From Acidimicrobiia bacterium (GTDB lineage Bacteria > Actinomycetota > Acidimicrobiia > Acidimicrobiales > CAIXPF01): a stretch of 64,000 nt of DNA. Position 1 is the stretch's first letter; every line of letters starts with the position of its first letter. Shown here in pieces: positions 16,292 to 25,422 of this stretch. The notes under the pieces were generated by a model. That model ran no database searches and was not told where the DNA came from. It was given only the letters and a program-made list of their open reading frames with translations. The stretch covers positions 1-64,000 of the forward strand of contig CANJRG010000006.1 of NCBI GenBank assembly GCA_947476745.1. Direction: 5' to 3'. Made by a program: the position numbers and the translations under genes.

Positions 16292-17298
16292 CCGTGGCCC
16301 TGCCCGCTCGCCCTGGCCGGGCGCTCGATGCCGTCGTTGAACGGCTGGTCGATCAGTTCGGTCCGCGCGCCCTGCGCAACGAGCCGCTCGGCCAGCGCTG
16401 CACCTATCGGGTCGGTGGTGCGGCCCGGGTGCTCGTCGTGGTCGAACGCGCCGACGACCTCGACGCGCTCGCCTCGATCCTGGCCGAGGATCCCGTCGAT
16501 GTGCTCTGTATCGGTCGCGGGTCGAATCTGCTGGTGAGCGAGCGCGGGTTCGAGGGCGTCGCGGTCGTGCTGGGCGAGGGCCTGGCCGAGATCACCGTCA
16601 TGGACAGCCTGGACAGCCCGCCCGGTCGCGTGATCGCCGGCGGTGCCACGGCGTTGCCGGTCCTGGCGCGCCGCACGGTGGCGGCAGGCCTCCGGGGATT
16701 CGAGTGGGCGGTCGGCGTGCCGGGGTCGATGGGGGGTGCGGTGGCGATGAACGCCGGTGGCCACGGTGCGGACATGGCATCGTCGCTGGTCCGGGCCGAG
16801 GTGGTGGATCTGCACGTGGCCGGGTCGCGTCGCTGGTGGACGGTCGAGGAGTTGCGGTTTCGCTACCGCGGTTCGGCGTTGCGCCCGTCCCACCTGGTGG
16901 TGCAGGCCGAGCTGGCCCTCTCCCCGGGAGACGGCGAGGCTGCCGAGTCGCTGCTGGCGGAAATCGTGGCCTGGCGACGGGCGAACCAGCCCGGTGGGCA
17001 GAACGCGGGGTCCGTCTTCACCAACCCCCCGGGCGACTCGGCGGGCCGGATCATCGATGCCGCCGGAGCGAAGGGGATGCGTCACGGCACGGCCGAGGTG
17101 TCCCCGAAGCACGCCAACTTCATCCAGGCCGGAGCGGGCGGCCGCGCCGAGGACGTGTACGCCCTGATGGGCGAGGTACGGGTCCGGGTCCTGGCCGCCG
17201 GCGGACCGTTGCTGGTGCCGGAGACCCGGATGATCGGCTTTGCGGAACCCCTGCCGCCCGTCGATGCGGCTGCCATCCCCCCAGAGGTGGCCCCGTGA
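16288..17298 (+). CDS. murB: UDP-N-acetylenolpyruvoylglucosamine reductase MurB
   Basis: MurB is the FAD enzyme that reduces UDP-GlcNAc-enolpyruvate to UDP-MurNAc. The 336-residue protein has the FAD-binding TYRVGGAARVLVVVE and GRGSNLLVSERGFEG segments, the PGSMGGAVAMNAGGHGADM motif, and the C-terminal NPPGDSAGRIIDAAGAKGM and VSPKHANFIQ block expected of the family. GTG at 16288 overlaps the murC stop as GTGA, so upstream in-frame codons to 16135 are read-through of another frame. Its stop overlaps the ftsQ GTG likewise. Confidence 0.94.
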   Translation: MTVALPARPGRALDAVVERLVDQFGPRALRNEPLGQRCTYRVGGAARVLVVVERADDLDALASILAEDPVDVLCIGRGSNLLVSERGFEGVAVVLGEGLAEITVMDSLDSPPGRVIAGGATALPVLARRTVAAGLRGFEWAVGVPGSMGGAVAMNAGGHGADMASSLVRAEVVDLHVAGSRRWWTVEELRFRYRGSALRPSHLVVQAELALSPGDGEAAESLLAEIVAWRRANQPGGQNAGSVFTNPPGDSAGRIIDAAGAKGMRHGTAEVSPKHANFIQAGAGGRAEDVYALMGEVRVRVLAAGGPLLVPETRMIGFAEPLPPVDAAAIPPEVAP

Positions 17299-18125
17299 CC
17301 CCGCCGACGATCACCGAGGAACGCGCGGGCGCAGCCACCGGGGAGGCCGAGGTCGATCCCCGCTTCGCCGCCCGCCGGGCCGCGGTGGCGCGAGACGAGC
17401 GACGGCAGCGGCTCACCCGCATCGGCCTGGTGGCGCTGATCCTGGCCTCGGCCATGGCGGTGTTCGGTCTCACCCGCTCCTCGCTGACCGACGTCGACGT
17501 GGTGACCGTCACCGGCTGGACCCGCGCCGATCGCCAGCAGATCGCGGCGGCGAGCGGCATCGAGCCCGGCCAACAACTCACCGACGTCGACAGCGAGGCC
17601 GTGGCCCGTCGGGTGGAAGCCCTCGTTCCCTGGGTCGGCACGGCGCGGGTCGCCCGGATCTGGCCGTCCTCGGTTCGGATCACCGTGGTGGAGCGCAAGC
17701 CGGTGGCCCAGGTCCGTGCCGAGGACGGCACCTGGGTATTGCTCGACCAGGCCGGGCACCTGTTGGAGTCGACCCCGGTGGCCGAGGCCGCCCTGACGGT
17801 CCTCGAGGGTGTCGTGCCCGGCGCCGTGAGCGGGGCGGTGCTCGATGAGGCCGCCGCCCGGGGGGTGGGGGTGCTCGCCCAGATGTCGCCGGGGGTGTCG
17901 AGTCGGATCGGCGGGATGCGTTTGCGGGGCAGCGACGTCGAGTTGATAATGCTCCCGCAGGGAACGGTCGCGTTCGGTCCCGCGGACCAGGTACAGATGA
18001 AGCTTCTGGCACTCGAGACCGTGCTGGCCCGGGTCGATCTGAGCTGTCTGGTGGCAATTGACGTGCGGGTACCGCGCCGTCCGCTGGTGCGGCGCGATGC
18101 CGATTGCGAAGCCGAGGCCGGCTGA
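17295..18125 (+). CDS. ftsQ: Cell division protein FtsQ
   Basis: FtsQ is a bitopic divisome protein that recruits FtsL and DivIC. The 276-residue product has a basic cytoplasmic region of about 45 residues, one transmembrane helix ([15 protein letters not shown]), then a POTRA domain beginning [21 protein letters not shown] and an FtsQ domain with [19 protein letters not shown]. These match the actinobacterial FtsQ pattern. GTG at 17295 overlaps the murB stop. It ends about 200 bp before ftsZ, a gap that contains a promoter-like sequence and a hairpin. Confidence 0.9.
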   Translation: MTPPTITEERAGAATGEAEVDPRFAARRAAVARDERRQRLTRIGLVALILASAMAVFGLTRSSLTDVDVVTVTGWTRADRQQIAAASGIEPGQQLTDVDSEAVARRVEALVPWVGTARVARIWPSSVRITVVERKPVAQVRAEDGTWVLLDQAGHLLESTPVAEAALTVLEGVVPGAVSGAVLDEAAARGVGVLAQMSPGVSSRIGGMRLRGSDVELIMLPQGTVAFGPADQVQMKLLALETVLARVDLSCLVAIDVRVPRRPLVRRDADCEAEAG

Positions 18126-18216
18126 TGAACCCGTCCACGGGGTGTTGCGTCGACCGCGTTGGGCGGTCTCCGATGGCGGCGGCGGGGCGGAAGAACTTGT
18201 TCTACTACGTAGGGTG

Positions 18217-18247
18217 TTCAATCGAATCCGAAATCCGACGGTATACT
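18217..18247 (+). promoter_or_regulatory. Putative ftsZ promoter
   Basis: TATACT at 18242-18247 is a good -10 element in an otherwise GC-rich area. TTCAAT at 18217-18222 is a possible -35 with a somewhat long 19-bp spacer. Transcription would start near 18254, about 75 bases before ftsZ and just before the leader hairpin. An ftsZ-specific promoter inside the end of the dcw cluster is common in bacteria. Confidence 0.5.
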
Positions 18248-18258
18248 CGCGGTTCGAG

Positions 18259-18280
18259 GCTGCGTCTCAAGGGACGCAGC
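18259..18280 (+). promoter_or_regulatory. Leader hairpin upstream of ftsZ
   Basis: gctgcgtc (18259-18266) and gacgcagc (18273-18280) form a perfect 8-bp stem with a 6-base loop, followed at once by TTTCC. It lies between the putative -10 and the ftsZ start. The T-run is short, so it may be a weak attenuator or a stability element. Confidence 0.5.
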
Positions 18281-18327
18281 TTTCCGCTATCGAATGCCAT
18301 GAGGACTCGGGAAAGGTAGGCAGCGTC

Positions 18328-19428
18328 ATGGCCGGAATCCCGCAGAACTATTTGGCGGTCATCAAGGTCGTCGGTATCGGCGGCGCTGGTGTCAACGCCA
18401 TCAACCGGATGATCGACGCCGGTCTCAAGGGTGTCGAGTTCATCGCCGTGAACACCGATGCCCAAGCGTTGCTGATGAGTGACGCCGACGTGAAGATCGC
18501 CATCGGTCGTGAGATCACCCGCGGTCTCGGCGCCGGTTCCGACCCCGACGTCGGGCGTGAAGCCGCCGTCGAGGCCCGTTCCGACCTCGCCGATGCCCTT
18601 GCCGGGGCTGACATGGTCTTCATCACCGCCGGCGAAGGCGGTGGTACCGGAACCGGTGCTGCGCCGATAATCGCCGAGATTGCCAAGGGCGGTGGTGCGC
18701 TGACCATCGGTGTGGTCACCCGCCCGTTCACCTTCGAGGGTCGCCGTCGTTCGCTGCAGGCGGAGGAAGGCATCGCCAAGCTCCGCGAAAAGGTCGACAC
18801 GCAGATCGTCATCCCGAACGACCGCCTGCTCACGGTGGCCGACGAGAAGACCTCGATGATCAATGCCTTCAACATGGCCGACGAGATCCTCCTGCAGGGC
18901 GTGCAGGGCATCACCGACCTGATCACCACGCCCGGCCTGATCAACACCGACTTCGCCGACGTCCGCATGATCATGTCCGACGCCGGCTCGGCACTCATGG
19001 GCATCGGCTACGGGTCCGGCGAAGGTCGTGGCCTCATCGCAGCCCGGGCGGCCATCTCCAGCCCGCTGCTCGAGAGCTCCATCGAGGGTGCCCGGGGGAT
19101 CCTGTTGAACATCTCCGGCGGGTCCGATCTCGGCATCCTCGAGGTGAACGACGCCGCCGAGGTGATCCACGCGGTCGCCCATCCCGACGCCAACATCATC
19201 TTCGGTGCCGTCATCGACGACGCCATGGGCGACGAGGTCCGGGTCACTGTCATCGCTGCGGGGTTCGACCGCTTCGACGAGAAGGCCAAGTCCTCCACGG
19301 CTAAGAGCACCCGCGACGACAGCGGCGCCAAGCGGACCCGTGGGGTTGCTGACATCTTCGGCGACGACGACGACGATCTCGGGCTCGCCGACGACGACGA
19401 CTTCGATGTCCCGTCGTTCCTGCGCTGA
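18328..19428 (+). CDS. ftsZ: Cell division protein FtsZ
   Basis: FtsZ is the tubulin-like GTPase that forms the Z ring. The 366-residue protein starts [17 protein letters not shown], has the GTP-binding [10 protein letters not shown] loop at about 104-113 and a normal T7 region ([21 protein letters not shown]). The linker is short and contains two acidic Asp-runs. The C-terminal peptide [10 protein letters not shown] is the conserved tail that binds SepF and FtsW, and sepF is encoded 1.5 kb downstream. ATG at 18328 is chosen because the conserved core begins immediately and AAAGGTAGG lies upstream; earlier in-frame codons fall in the leader. Confidence 0.97.
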   Translation: MAGIPQNYLAVIKVVGIGGAGVNAINRMIDAGLKGVEFIAVNTDAQALLMSDADVKIAIGREITRGLGAGSDPDVGREAAVEARSDLADALAGADMVFITAGEGGGTGTGAAPIIAEIAKGGGALTIGVVTRPFTFEGRRRSLQAEEGIAKLREKVDTQIVIPNDRLLTVADEKTSMINAFNMADEILLQGVQGITDLITTPGLINTDFADVRMIMSDAGSALMGIGYGSGEGRGLIAARAAISSPLLESSIEGARGILLNISGGSDLGILEVNDAAEVIHAVAHPDANIIFGAVIDDAMGDEVRVTVIAAGFDRFDEKAKSSTAKSTRDDSGAKRTRGVADIFGDDDDDLGLADDDDFDVPSFLR

Positions 19429-19461
19429 CGCTGCGCATCGTCCCGGGCGCCGCCGTCCCCG

Positions 19462-20145
19462 ATGAGGGCGCAACGGTCCTTTCCGACTGACGGCGGCCGT
19501 GCTCGGTTGGTTTTCACCAACCGTGATCACGGCGATTTCGCCGGCGGCGGCGACCCCGGCCGGTGCGACCGGGAGGTGCGCGCCTTGGCCGATCTTCCCT
19601 GGTCGTGGGTGCGCCAGGTGCACGGTGACGCGGTCGTGGTGGTCACCGAACCCGGCGGCGGCTGCGGGCGTGAGGCGGATGCGTTGGTGGCGTCGATCCC
19701 GGGTGCGCTCCTGACGATGCGGGGTGCCGATTGTCCGCTGGTCGCCTTCGTCAGCAAGCAGGGCGTCGTCGCCCTGGCCCACGCCGGCTGGCGCGGGTTG
19801 CTGGCCGGCGTACTGCCCCGTACGGTGGCGGCGATGCGGGATTGCGGTGCGACCGAGGTCTCCGCGGTGCTCGGCCCCTGCATCAGCGCCGCCCGCTACG
19901 AGTTCGGCGAGGACGACCTCGCCCAGGCGGTGGCGGTGCTCGGCGTCGGCGTCCAGGGCCGTACCGAGCGGGATCGTCCTGCGCTCGACCTAGTTGCCGG
20001 GGTGATCGCCTCGTTGGCCACGAGCGGGGTGACGGTTGATCTGCAGAGCCATCGCTGCACCGCCGGCGACGAGTCGTGGTACTCCCACCGGACGCGGGGC
20101 GAGCGCGGCCGGCATCTTGCGGCGATCTGGATGGAGGGCGCGTGA
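19462..20145 (+). CDS. pgeF: Peptidoglycan editing factor / laccase-domain protein (YfiH family)
   Basis: This 227-residue protein belongs to the YfiH/DUF152 family. Conserved pieces are WSWVRQVHGD, the ADCPLVAF cysteine loop, AHAGWRGL, LGPCISAARYEFGE and SHRTRGERGRH, which supply the metal-binding His/Cys residues. Family members have been described as polyphenol oxidases, as adenosine-processing enzymes, and in E. coli as PgeF, which keeps serine out of peptidoglycan stem peptides. The place between ftsZ and yggS/sepF is usual in actinobacteria. The exact substrate is inferred. Its stop overlaps the next start as GTGA. Confidence 0.85.
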   Translation: MRAQRSFPTDGGRARLVFTNRDHGDFAGGGDPGRCDREVRALADLPWSWVRQVHGDAVVVVTEPGGGCGREADALVASIPGALLTMRGADCPLVAFVSKQGVVALAHAGWRGLLAGVLPRTVAAMRDCGATEVSAVLGPCISAARYEFGEDDLAQAVAVLGVGVQGRTERDRPALDLVAGVIASLATSGVTVDLQSHRCTAGDESWYSHRTRGERGRHLAAIWMEGA

Positions 20146-20858
20146 CCGCAGTGCCGCCCACCGTGCCGGACGGTCCGCCGAGCGCACAGGACGTTCGGGC
20201 GCGGCTCGAGCGGCTGCGGGCCCGCATCGTCGCAGCCGGCGGCGATCCGGACGTGGTGACGGTGCTGGCGGTCACGAAGGGCCATCCGGCTGCGGTGGTC
20301 GACGTCGCCCGCGGGGCCGGTCTGACCGAGCTCGGCGAGAACTATGCCCAGGAGTTGCTGGCCAAGGTGGCATGGAGTGAGCAACACCCGGCCTCCGGCG
20401 GCCCGGCCCGGTGGCACTTCATCGGCCACCTCCAGCGCAACAAAGTCCGCCAGCTCGCCGCGCACGTGGCGTTGTGGCAGAGCATCGACCGGGCTGAGCT
20501 GGCCACCGAGGTGGCCCGACGGGCCCCGGGGGCCCGGGTGCTGATCCAGGTCAACGCCACCGGCGAACCGCAGAAGGCGGGTTGCCCGGTCGCGCAGACC
20601 ACCGCCCTGGTGGATCACGCCGGCGGGTTGGGGCTCGACGTGGCGGGCTTGATGACGGTGGGTCCCACCGACGCCACCGTCGATCCACGTCCGGGATTCG
20701 ATGTGGTGCGGGGTCTGGTCGACCGGCTCGCGCTGTCCGTCTGCTCGATGGGGATGACCGACGATCTCGAGGTCGCTGTCCGTTGCGGCTCGACCATGGT
20801 TCGCGTCGGGACCGCATTGTTCGGTCCTCGCTCGACCTCGCTCGCTGTGCGAGACTGA
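20142..20858 (+). CDS. PLP homeostasis protein (YggS/PLPBP family)
   Basis: This 238-residue single-domain protein has the alanine-racemase-like barrel of the YggS family. The PLP lysine is K46 in LAVTKGHP; GENYAQEL, WHFIGHLQRNK and the C-terminal SMGMTDDLEVAVRCGSTMVR with GTALFG are all typical. YggS proteins bind PLP without known catalysis and influence amino-acid and vitamin B6 balance. GTG at 20142 overlaps the pgeF stop. The gene commonly sits between ftsZ and sepF in Gram-positive bacteria, as it does here. Confidence 0.9.
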   Translation: MTAVPPTVPDGPPSAQDVRARLERLRARIVAAGGDPDVVTVLAVTKGHPAAVVDVARGAGLTELGENYAQELLAKVAWSEQHPASGGPARWHFIGHLQRNKVRQLAAHVALWQSIDRAELATEVARRAPGARVLIQVNATGEPQKAGCPVAQTTALVDHAGGLGLDVAGLMTVGPTDATVDPRPGFDVVRGLVDRLALSVCSMGMTDDLEVAVRCGSTMVRVGTALFGPRSTSLAVRD

Positions 20859-20982
20859 CACCGACTTCGAACCGCGCCACCGACTCCGGTGGGTGCCGGC
20901 CGAGCCGGATTCCCGACCATGCGGCAGGGTTCCGCGCCCGGTGCGCCGCCGGGCGGTAGCTTCTCGAGGTGCAGGAGGACGG

Positions 20983-21588
20983 ATGAGCTGGATGCGCAGG
21001 GTCACCGAGTATCTCGGTTTGGCGCCCGACGACGACTACGACGAATACGGCGAGTACGACGGCTTCGAGGAGCGCGACGAACGCGCTCCTACCGGCCAAC
21101 AGCGTGTCGTCCGTGGCCCGGCGGCCCCGGCCCATCGGATCCCCGCCACGGCACCACAGGAGTCGGAATGGAACGCGTCGGTGCGGCCGCTCCCAATGCA
21201 GCCCGTGCGCCCCGCCGCCGTGTATCCCGACGACGACGAGCGCAATCGGGTGGTGGCCCGTCCCCAGAACAGCGGCTCCGTCGTGGTGCGACCGGCGGCC
21301 GAGCCCGCGCTGGCCCGCCCGCAGGTGGTCTCCCCGTCGAGTTTCGGTGCCGCCCAAGAGGTGGCCGACAAGTTCAAGGCCAATCGGCCCGTCATCATGA
21401 ACCTGCAGGGCCTCGACCGTGATCTGCGGCGCCGGCTGATCGATTTCGCCAGTGGCCTCTGCTACGGCCTCGGAGGCAAGCTCGACAAGGTCGCCGAGCA
21501 GGTGTTCCTGCTCACCCCCGCCGATGTCCAGGTGCCCGAGGAAGATCGCCGCCGCATGAGCGAGCGGGACTTCGACGAAGCTCGCTGA
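20983..21588 (+). CDS. sepF: Cell division protein SepF
   Basis: SepF is a membrane-binding FtsZ anchor, essential in many actinobacteria, which lack FtsA. The 201-residue protein begins MSWMRRVTEYLGLAPDDDY, the amphipathic membrane-targeting helix, continues with a long acidic/Pro-rich linker, and ends with the SepF (DUF552) core containing RPVIMNLQGLDRDLRRRLIDF and LTPADVQV. A perfect AGGAGG at 20973-20978 fixes the ATG at 20983. The yggT ATG overlaps its stop by one base. Confidence 0.93.
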   Translation: MSWMRRVTEYLGLAPDDDYDEYGEYDGFEERDERAPTGQQRVVRGPAAPAHRIPATAPQESEWNASVRPLPMQPVRPAAVYPDDDERNRVVARPQNSGSVVVRPAAEPALARPQVVSPSSFGAAQEVADKFKANRPVIMNLQGLDRDLRRRLIDFASGLCYGLGGKLDKVAEQVFLLTPADVQVPEEDRRRMSERDFDEAR

Positions 21589-21830
21589 TGGGCATCGTCT
21601 GTGTGCTGTTCTCGATCGCCCTGTTGGTGATCGTGGTGCGCTCGTTGCTGAGCTTCTTGCCGGGTGCGGCGAACAGCTCGTTCGGCATCCTGCTCGAGAA
21701 AGTGACCGAGCCGGTTCTCCGCCCGGTGCGTCGGGTGGTCCGGCCGATCCAGGTGGGCAACGCCGGCCTGGACCTCGCTCCGCTGGTCGTGGGCGTCGCC
21801 ATCATCGTGTTGCGCGCCGTCATCTGCTGA
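21588..21830 (+). CDS. YggT family membrane protein (YlmG-like)
   Basis: This 80-residue protein has two hydrophobic helices flanking LEKVTEPVLRPVRRVVRPI, the conserved YggT signature. YggT/YlmG proteins are small membrane proteins next to sepF and divIVA in Gram-positive bacteria; their role is not well defined, with links to osmotic tolerance and, in plastids, nucleoid partitioning. It directly follows sepF, with its ATG overlapping the sepF stop, and precedes divIVA. Confidence 0.85.
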   Translation: MGIVCVLFSIALLVIVVRSLLSFLPGAANSSFGILLEKVTEPVLRPVRRVVRPIQVGNAGLDLAPLVVGVAIIVLRAVIC

Positions 21831-21930
21831 CTCCCGTCATCGCGCAATCACTGTTCGGTCAGCAACGATGGGCAGGATTTTCGCAGGTGGTATCCCTCAA
21901 ATTGGGAGATCCACTCGATAGGCTTTTGAC

Positions 21931-23457
21931 ATGGACGTCACGCCGAAGCTTCTGGAAGAGGTCGAGTTCCGTGAGAAGTTCCGGGGCTACGACCCAGAAG
22001 AGGTGGACGATTTTCTCGAACGGGTTGCCGTCGCCTTCGGAAACCTCCACGATCGGCTGCGTGATGGCGGTCAGCAGATCGAGGCGGCGAACGCCCGTGC
22101 CGCTCGGGCCGAGTCCCGTGCCCGTGCGTCAGCCGATACCGACGATGTCCTGCGCCGCACCTTGGTGTTGGCTCAGCGTACCGCCGATGCCGCCATCAAG
22201 GAGGCCGAGGAATCAGCTGCGGCCATCGTGTCCGCGGCGCAGGCTGAGGCCCGTCAGCACCAGAACGCGGCCGAGGAACGAGCGGCGGAGCTGCTGAAAC
22301 GCGCTGATGAGTCGGCCAAGGCCGTCGAGGGCGAGGCGGCTGATCGGGCCGAGGTCGTCCGCGTTGAGGCCGATACCGATGCCGAAGCGGTGCGGGCCCG
22401 CTCCCAGGACCAGGCCGGCCGGTTGCTGATCGACGCCAAGCAGAGGGCCGAACGCGTGGTCGCCGAGACCGAGTCGGCGGCGATCCGTCAGGCCGAGGAG
22501 AAGTTGGCCCGCCTGACCGACGAGGTCGCGGTGCTCGAGCGGCGACGTGACGCGCTGGCCCACGACGCCAACGCCCTCGACGCCCACACCACCGTCCAGC
22601 GCGAGCGTCTGCACCGGGCGCTGGGCGATCTGCGCCTTCTCGCCGAGGAGTCCTCCGTGCTGGGCGAGATCCCCATGCCGACGCTTCTGTCGGACAGCTT
22701 CGAGGGTGCCGTGGCTGCCCATGTGGCCCGCGCCGCGGCACCGGCCACGGATGACGCGGTGGCCGAGACGCCTGAGGCCCCTCGCGCCTCGACGAGCGCG
22801 TCCGACGTGGGAAGCCTGTGGCGCGTGGTGTCGGAGTCGACCTCCCGTGACACGGCGAGTACCGAGTCGGAGTTGGCGGGATCGGCGGACGAGATGTCCG
22901 GGCTGACGGAAGCGGAAACCACGCACGCGATTGACGAGCCTGAGGCCTCGGTTGCGGAGACCGAACCCGACATCGTACTTTCCGGTATGGAGGCGATCGC
23001 GAAGTCATCGGTGCTTTCGATCTTCCGGAACATTCCCGACACAGTGGGTGAGCCGTCGGAGGCACCCACCACGGTGGCCGCCGACGAGGAGATCGTCGAC
23101 CTGGTCGCCGTAGAGCCCGCTGCAGGGATAAGCGCGCCGCGCACCGAGGAGACGCCGGCGGTGTCTGCATCCCGTCTGAGCGTCTCGCCGCCCCGCCCGC
23201 CTCCACCGCCCGCCTCCCGTATGGCCCAGGTGGCCGGCACCGAGGCCGGCCTGGTGCCGCCGCCGCCCCCCGCCCCCGAGTCTTCCTACTCGGCGGCCAA
23301 GGGCGATCCGTTCCTCGAGGAGTTGCGCCGGGCCGTGGGCGAGGAGCCCGAGGACGATGAGGCCATCCGCTTCTTCGAGGACCGCGATCCCACCGATCCG
23401 GCGCTGCGTTTCTTCGAGGAACCCGACGACACCCGGTCCCGGTTCCGCCGCCGCTGA
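21931..23457 (+). CDS. divIVA: DivIVA/Wag31-type polar scaffold protein
   Basis: The 508-residue protein has the DivIVA N-terminal membrane-binding domain ([20 protein letters not shown] then [10 protein letters not shown]), followed by a long Ala/Glu-rich coiled coil to about residue 245. DivIVA senses negative membrane curvature and, in actinobacteria, directs polar growth. The C-terminal half is unusually long, acidic and low in complexity, with a Pro-rich stretch ([10 protein letters not shown]) and two similar acidic FFE motifs near the end. It could recruit partners. The 100-bp upstream gap is relatively AT-rich but holds no clear promoter. Confidence 0.9.
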   Translation: MDVTPKLLEEVEFREKFRGYDPEEVDDFLERVAVAFGNLHDRLRDGGQQIEAANARAARAESRARASADTDDVLRRTLVLAQRTADAAIKEAEESAAAIVSAAQAEARQHQNAAEERAAELLKRADESAKAVEGEAADRAEVVRVEADTDAEAVRARSQDQAGRLLIDAKQRAERVVAETESAAIRQAEEKLARLTDEVAVLERRRDALAHDANALDAHTTVQRERLHRALGDLRLLAEESSVLGEIPMPTLLSDSFEGAVAAHVARAAAPATDDAVAETPEAPRASTSASDVGSLWRVVSESTSRDTASTESELAGSADEMSGLTEAETTHAIDEPEASVAETEPDIVLSGMEAIAKSSVLSIFRNIPDTVGEPSEAPTTVAADEEIVDLVAVEPAAGISAPRTEETPAVSASRLSVSPPRPPPPPASRMAQVAGTEAGLVPPPPPAPESSYSAAKGDPFLEELRRAVGEEPEDDEAIRFFEDRDPTDPALRFFEEPDDTRSRFRRR

Positions 23458-23482
23458 GCACGGGCCGGAACCGGCATTGCCG

Positions 23483-24448
23483 GTGTGGTGCCGAGCAACG
23501 GCAGACGATGTCGAGCTCGACGTGTGGGTGGTGCCGGGCGGATCCCGCTCGGCCGTACGTGGTGTGCAAGACGGCCGGCTGCGTCTTGCGGTGACCGCGC
23601 CAGCGGAGGACATCAAGGCCAACCGGGTGGTCCTGCAGCTGATCGGCGACCTGGTGGCGGCCTCGCCCCACCAGGTGCGGCTGGTTCGCGGTAGGAAGAG
23701 TCGGACCAAGACCGTCAGCATCGACGCGCTCGACGCTTGGGAACTCGTGCTTCGACTCGTGGTCTGCGAGGGCGGAGCAGACGGGGGAGGCCGCTCGGGC
23801 CGATCCGGCCGGCCGGCGGCGGCGTCCTATAGTGGCCCTATCCGTCCAAGCGCTGGAGCAAGCATCATCGACGCGCCCCCCGAGACTTCGTCCGCTGAGT
23901 CCGACTATGTCCCCGACCGCGCCGGCGGAACGGCCACCGAGAACGACGATGCGGACGATGAGTCCGGGCCGTCGCTGAGTACGGCGGCACGGTGGGGCTA
24001 CCTGTGCGGCACGGCTGCGGTGGTCATTGCCCTCGACCAGATGACGAAGTGGTGGGCCCGCTCTCTCGACGGGCCGATCGACCTCATCGGCAGTCTGCGT
24101 TTCAACCTTGCGTTCAACTCGGGTGCTGCGTTCAGCCGATTCGAGGGATGGGGCTCGGTCATCGGTGTGGTGGGCATCGTGATCGTGGCGGTGTTGTTGC
24201 GGTCGAGCCTTCACCTGACCAACCGCATCGGTGTGATCTGTATGGGTGCCGTGCTCGGCGGGGCGCTCGGCAACCTGGCCGACCGTGCCGTGCAACCGGG
24301 TGACGGCATCTTCGGCGGCAAGGTCACCGACTTCATCGATCTGCAGTGGTGGCCCATATTCAACGTCGCCGACATCGCCCTCACCGTCGGCGGCGTGCTG
24401 CTGCTGGTCGTCGGCCTGACGAGCTCCGGCAAACGTGGATCGGCGTGA
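23483..24448 (+). CDS. lspA: DUF167 domain fused to signal peptidase II (LspA)
   Basis: One uninterrupted frame encodes a DUF167/YggU domain ([47 protein letters not shown]) and then, after an acidic linker of about 70 residues, a complete lipoprotein signal peptidase. The LspA part has four membrane helices and the two catalytic aspartates in GNLADR and FNVADIAL. LspA removes signal peptides from prolipoproteins. GTG at 23483 begins the DUF167 domain; TTG at 23477 is possible. A separate lspA would need an internal GTG (23747 or 23759) or a non-standard start, and a TATAGT at 23828 could be an internal -10. A fused product is therefore the simplest reading but not proven. Confidence 0.75.
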   Translation: MWCRATADDVELDVWVVPGGSRSAVRGVQDGRLRLAVTAPAEDIKANRVVLQLIGDLVAASPHQVRLVRGRKSRTKTVSIDALDAWELVLRLVVCEGGADGGGRSGRSGRPAAASYSGPIRPSAGASIIDAPPETSSAESDYVPDRAGGTATENDDADDESGPSLSTAARWGYLCGTAAVVIALDQMTKWWARSLDGPIDLIGSLRFNLAFNSGAAFSRFEGWGSVIGVVGIVIVAVLLRSSLHLTNRIGVICMGAVLGGALGNLADRAVQPGDGIFGGKVTDFIDLQWWPIFNVADIALTVGGVLLLVVGLTSSGKRGSA

Positions 24449-24452
24449 TCGC

Positions 24453-25406
24453 ATGACCCTGCAGTCCGAGGTGGCCGCCGCTCTTGAAGGCGAGCGGGTC
24501 GACCGGATCGTGTCGATGCTCACGGGGTTGTCGCGCAAGGCGTCGGCCGATCTCGTCGAGGCCGGACGCATCACCGTCGACGGCACGGTGGTGTCCAGTC
24601 GCTCGCAGCGGTTGCATGCCGGCCAGCAGTTCACCATCGACTGGGTGGAGGTCCCGGCGCAGGACACCACTCTGCTCCCGGCACCGGAACTACCGGTCGA
24701 GGTGCTCTACGAGGACGACACGGTGATCGTGGTGAACAAGGCTCCCGGGGTGGTCGTGCATCCCGGTAACGGCGTGCACGACACCACGTTGGTGCAGGGC
24801 CTGCTCGCCCGCTACCCGGAGCTCGCCGCAGTGGGTGAGCCACACCGGCCGGGCATTGTGCATCGGCTCGATCGCGGCACGTCGGGGCTGCTGGTGGTGG
24901 CCCGTACCGGGGATGCCTACCACGACCTGGTGGCCCAGCTCGCCGCTCGGACCGTGCACCGGCGCTACCTCGCGCTGGTCATCGGACGCCCGGAGGCCAC
25001 CACCGGGCTGGTCGATGCCCCCATCGGCCGTTCCCGCCACGACCCCACGCGACGGGCGGTCGTCGCCGACGGGCGCGAAGCCCGAACCCGCTACCAGGTG
25101 CTGGAATCCTTCGAGCAGCCCGAGTCGCTGGCCTTGCTGGCCTGTGAGCTCGAGACCGGGCGCACTCACCAGATCCGGGTGCACCTGTTGGCCATCGGCC
25201 TGCCGGTGGTGGCCGACCCGATCTACGGCGGCTCCCGTCAGCGGATGGGGTTGCGCCGGCCCTTCTTGCACGCAACGCAGCTGGCCTTCATCCACCCGGC
25301 GAGCGGCGAGGAGCGGTCCTTCGAGGCACCGTTGCCGGACGATCTGGCCGGGGTCCTGGCCGAACTGCGGGCCCACCGCGGCCCGCTGCTGTCGCCCGAG
25401 GCGTGA
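24453..25406 (+). CDS. RluD-type ribosomal pseudouridine synthase
   Basis: This roughly 317-residue protein has an N-terminal S4 RNA-binding domain (VDRIVSMLTGLSRKASADLV) and a pseudouridine synthase domain with the catalytic aspartate in HRLDRGTSGLLVVA. PHRPGIVHRLDRGTSG, RRYLALVIG, RTHQIRVHLLAIG and DPIYGG match the RluD/RluC branch, which modifies 23S rRNA. It follows lspA as in many bacteria (the ylyB position). ATG at 24453 comes four bases after the lspA stop; GTG at 24435 would overlap it. The target uridine cannot be assigned. Confidence 0.9.
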   Translation: MTLQSEVAAALEGERVDRIVSMLTGLSRKASADLVEAGRITVDGTVVSSRSQRLHAGQQFTIDWVEVPAQDTTLLPAPELPVEVLYEDDTVIVVNKAPGVVVHPGNGVHDTTLVQGLLARYPELAAVGEPHRPGIVHRLDRGTSGLLVVARTGDAYHDLVAQLAARTVHRRYLALVIGRPEATTGLVDAPIGRSRHDPTRRAVVADGREARTRYQVLESFEQPESLALLACELETGRTHQIRVHLLAIGLPVVADPIYGGSRQRMGLRRPFLHATQLAFIHPASGEERSFEAPLPDDLAGVLAELRAHRGPLLSPEA

Positions 25407-25422
25407 CGGCCCGAGGCGGTGT

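Noticed and set aside
18245-18265. GGTTCGA motif resembling a tRNA T-arm
   Set aside because: No acceptor, D or anticodon arms can be built around it; it is part of the ftsZ leader.
21926-21931. TTGACA at the divIVA start
   Set aside because: It contains the first base of the start codon, so it cannot be the promoter for this gene.
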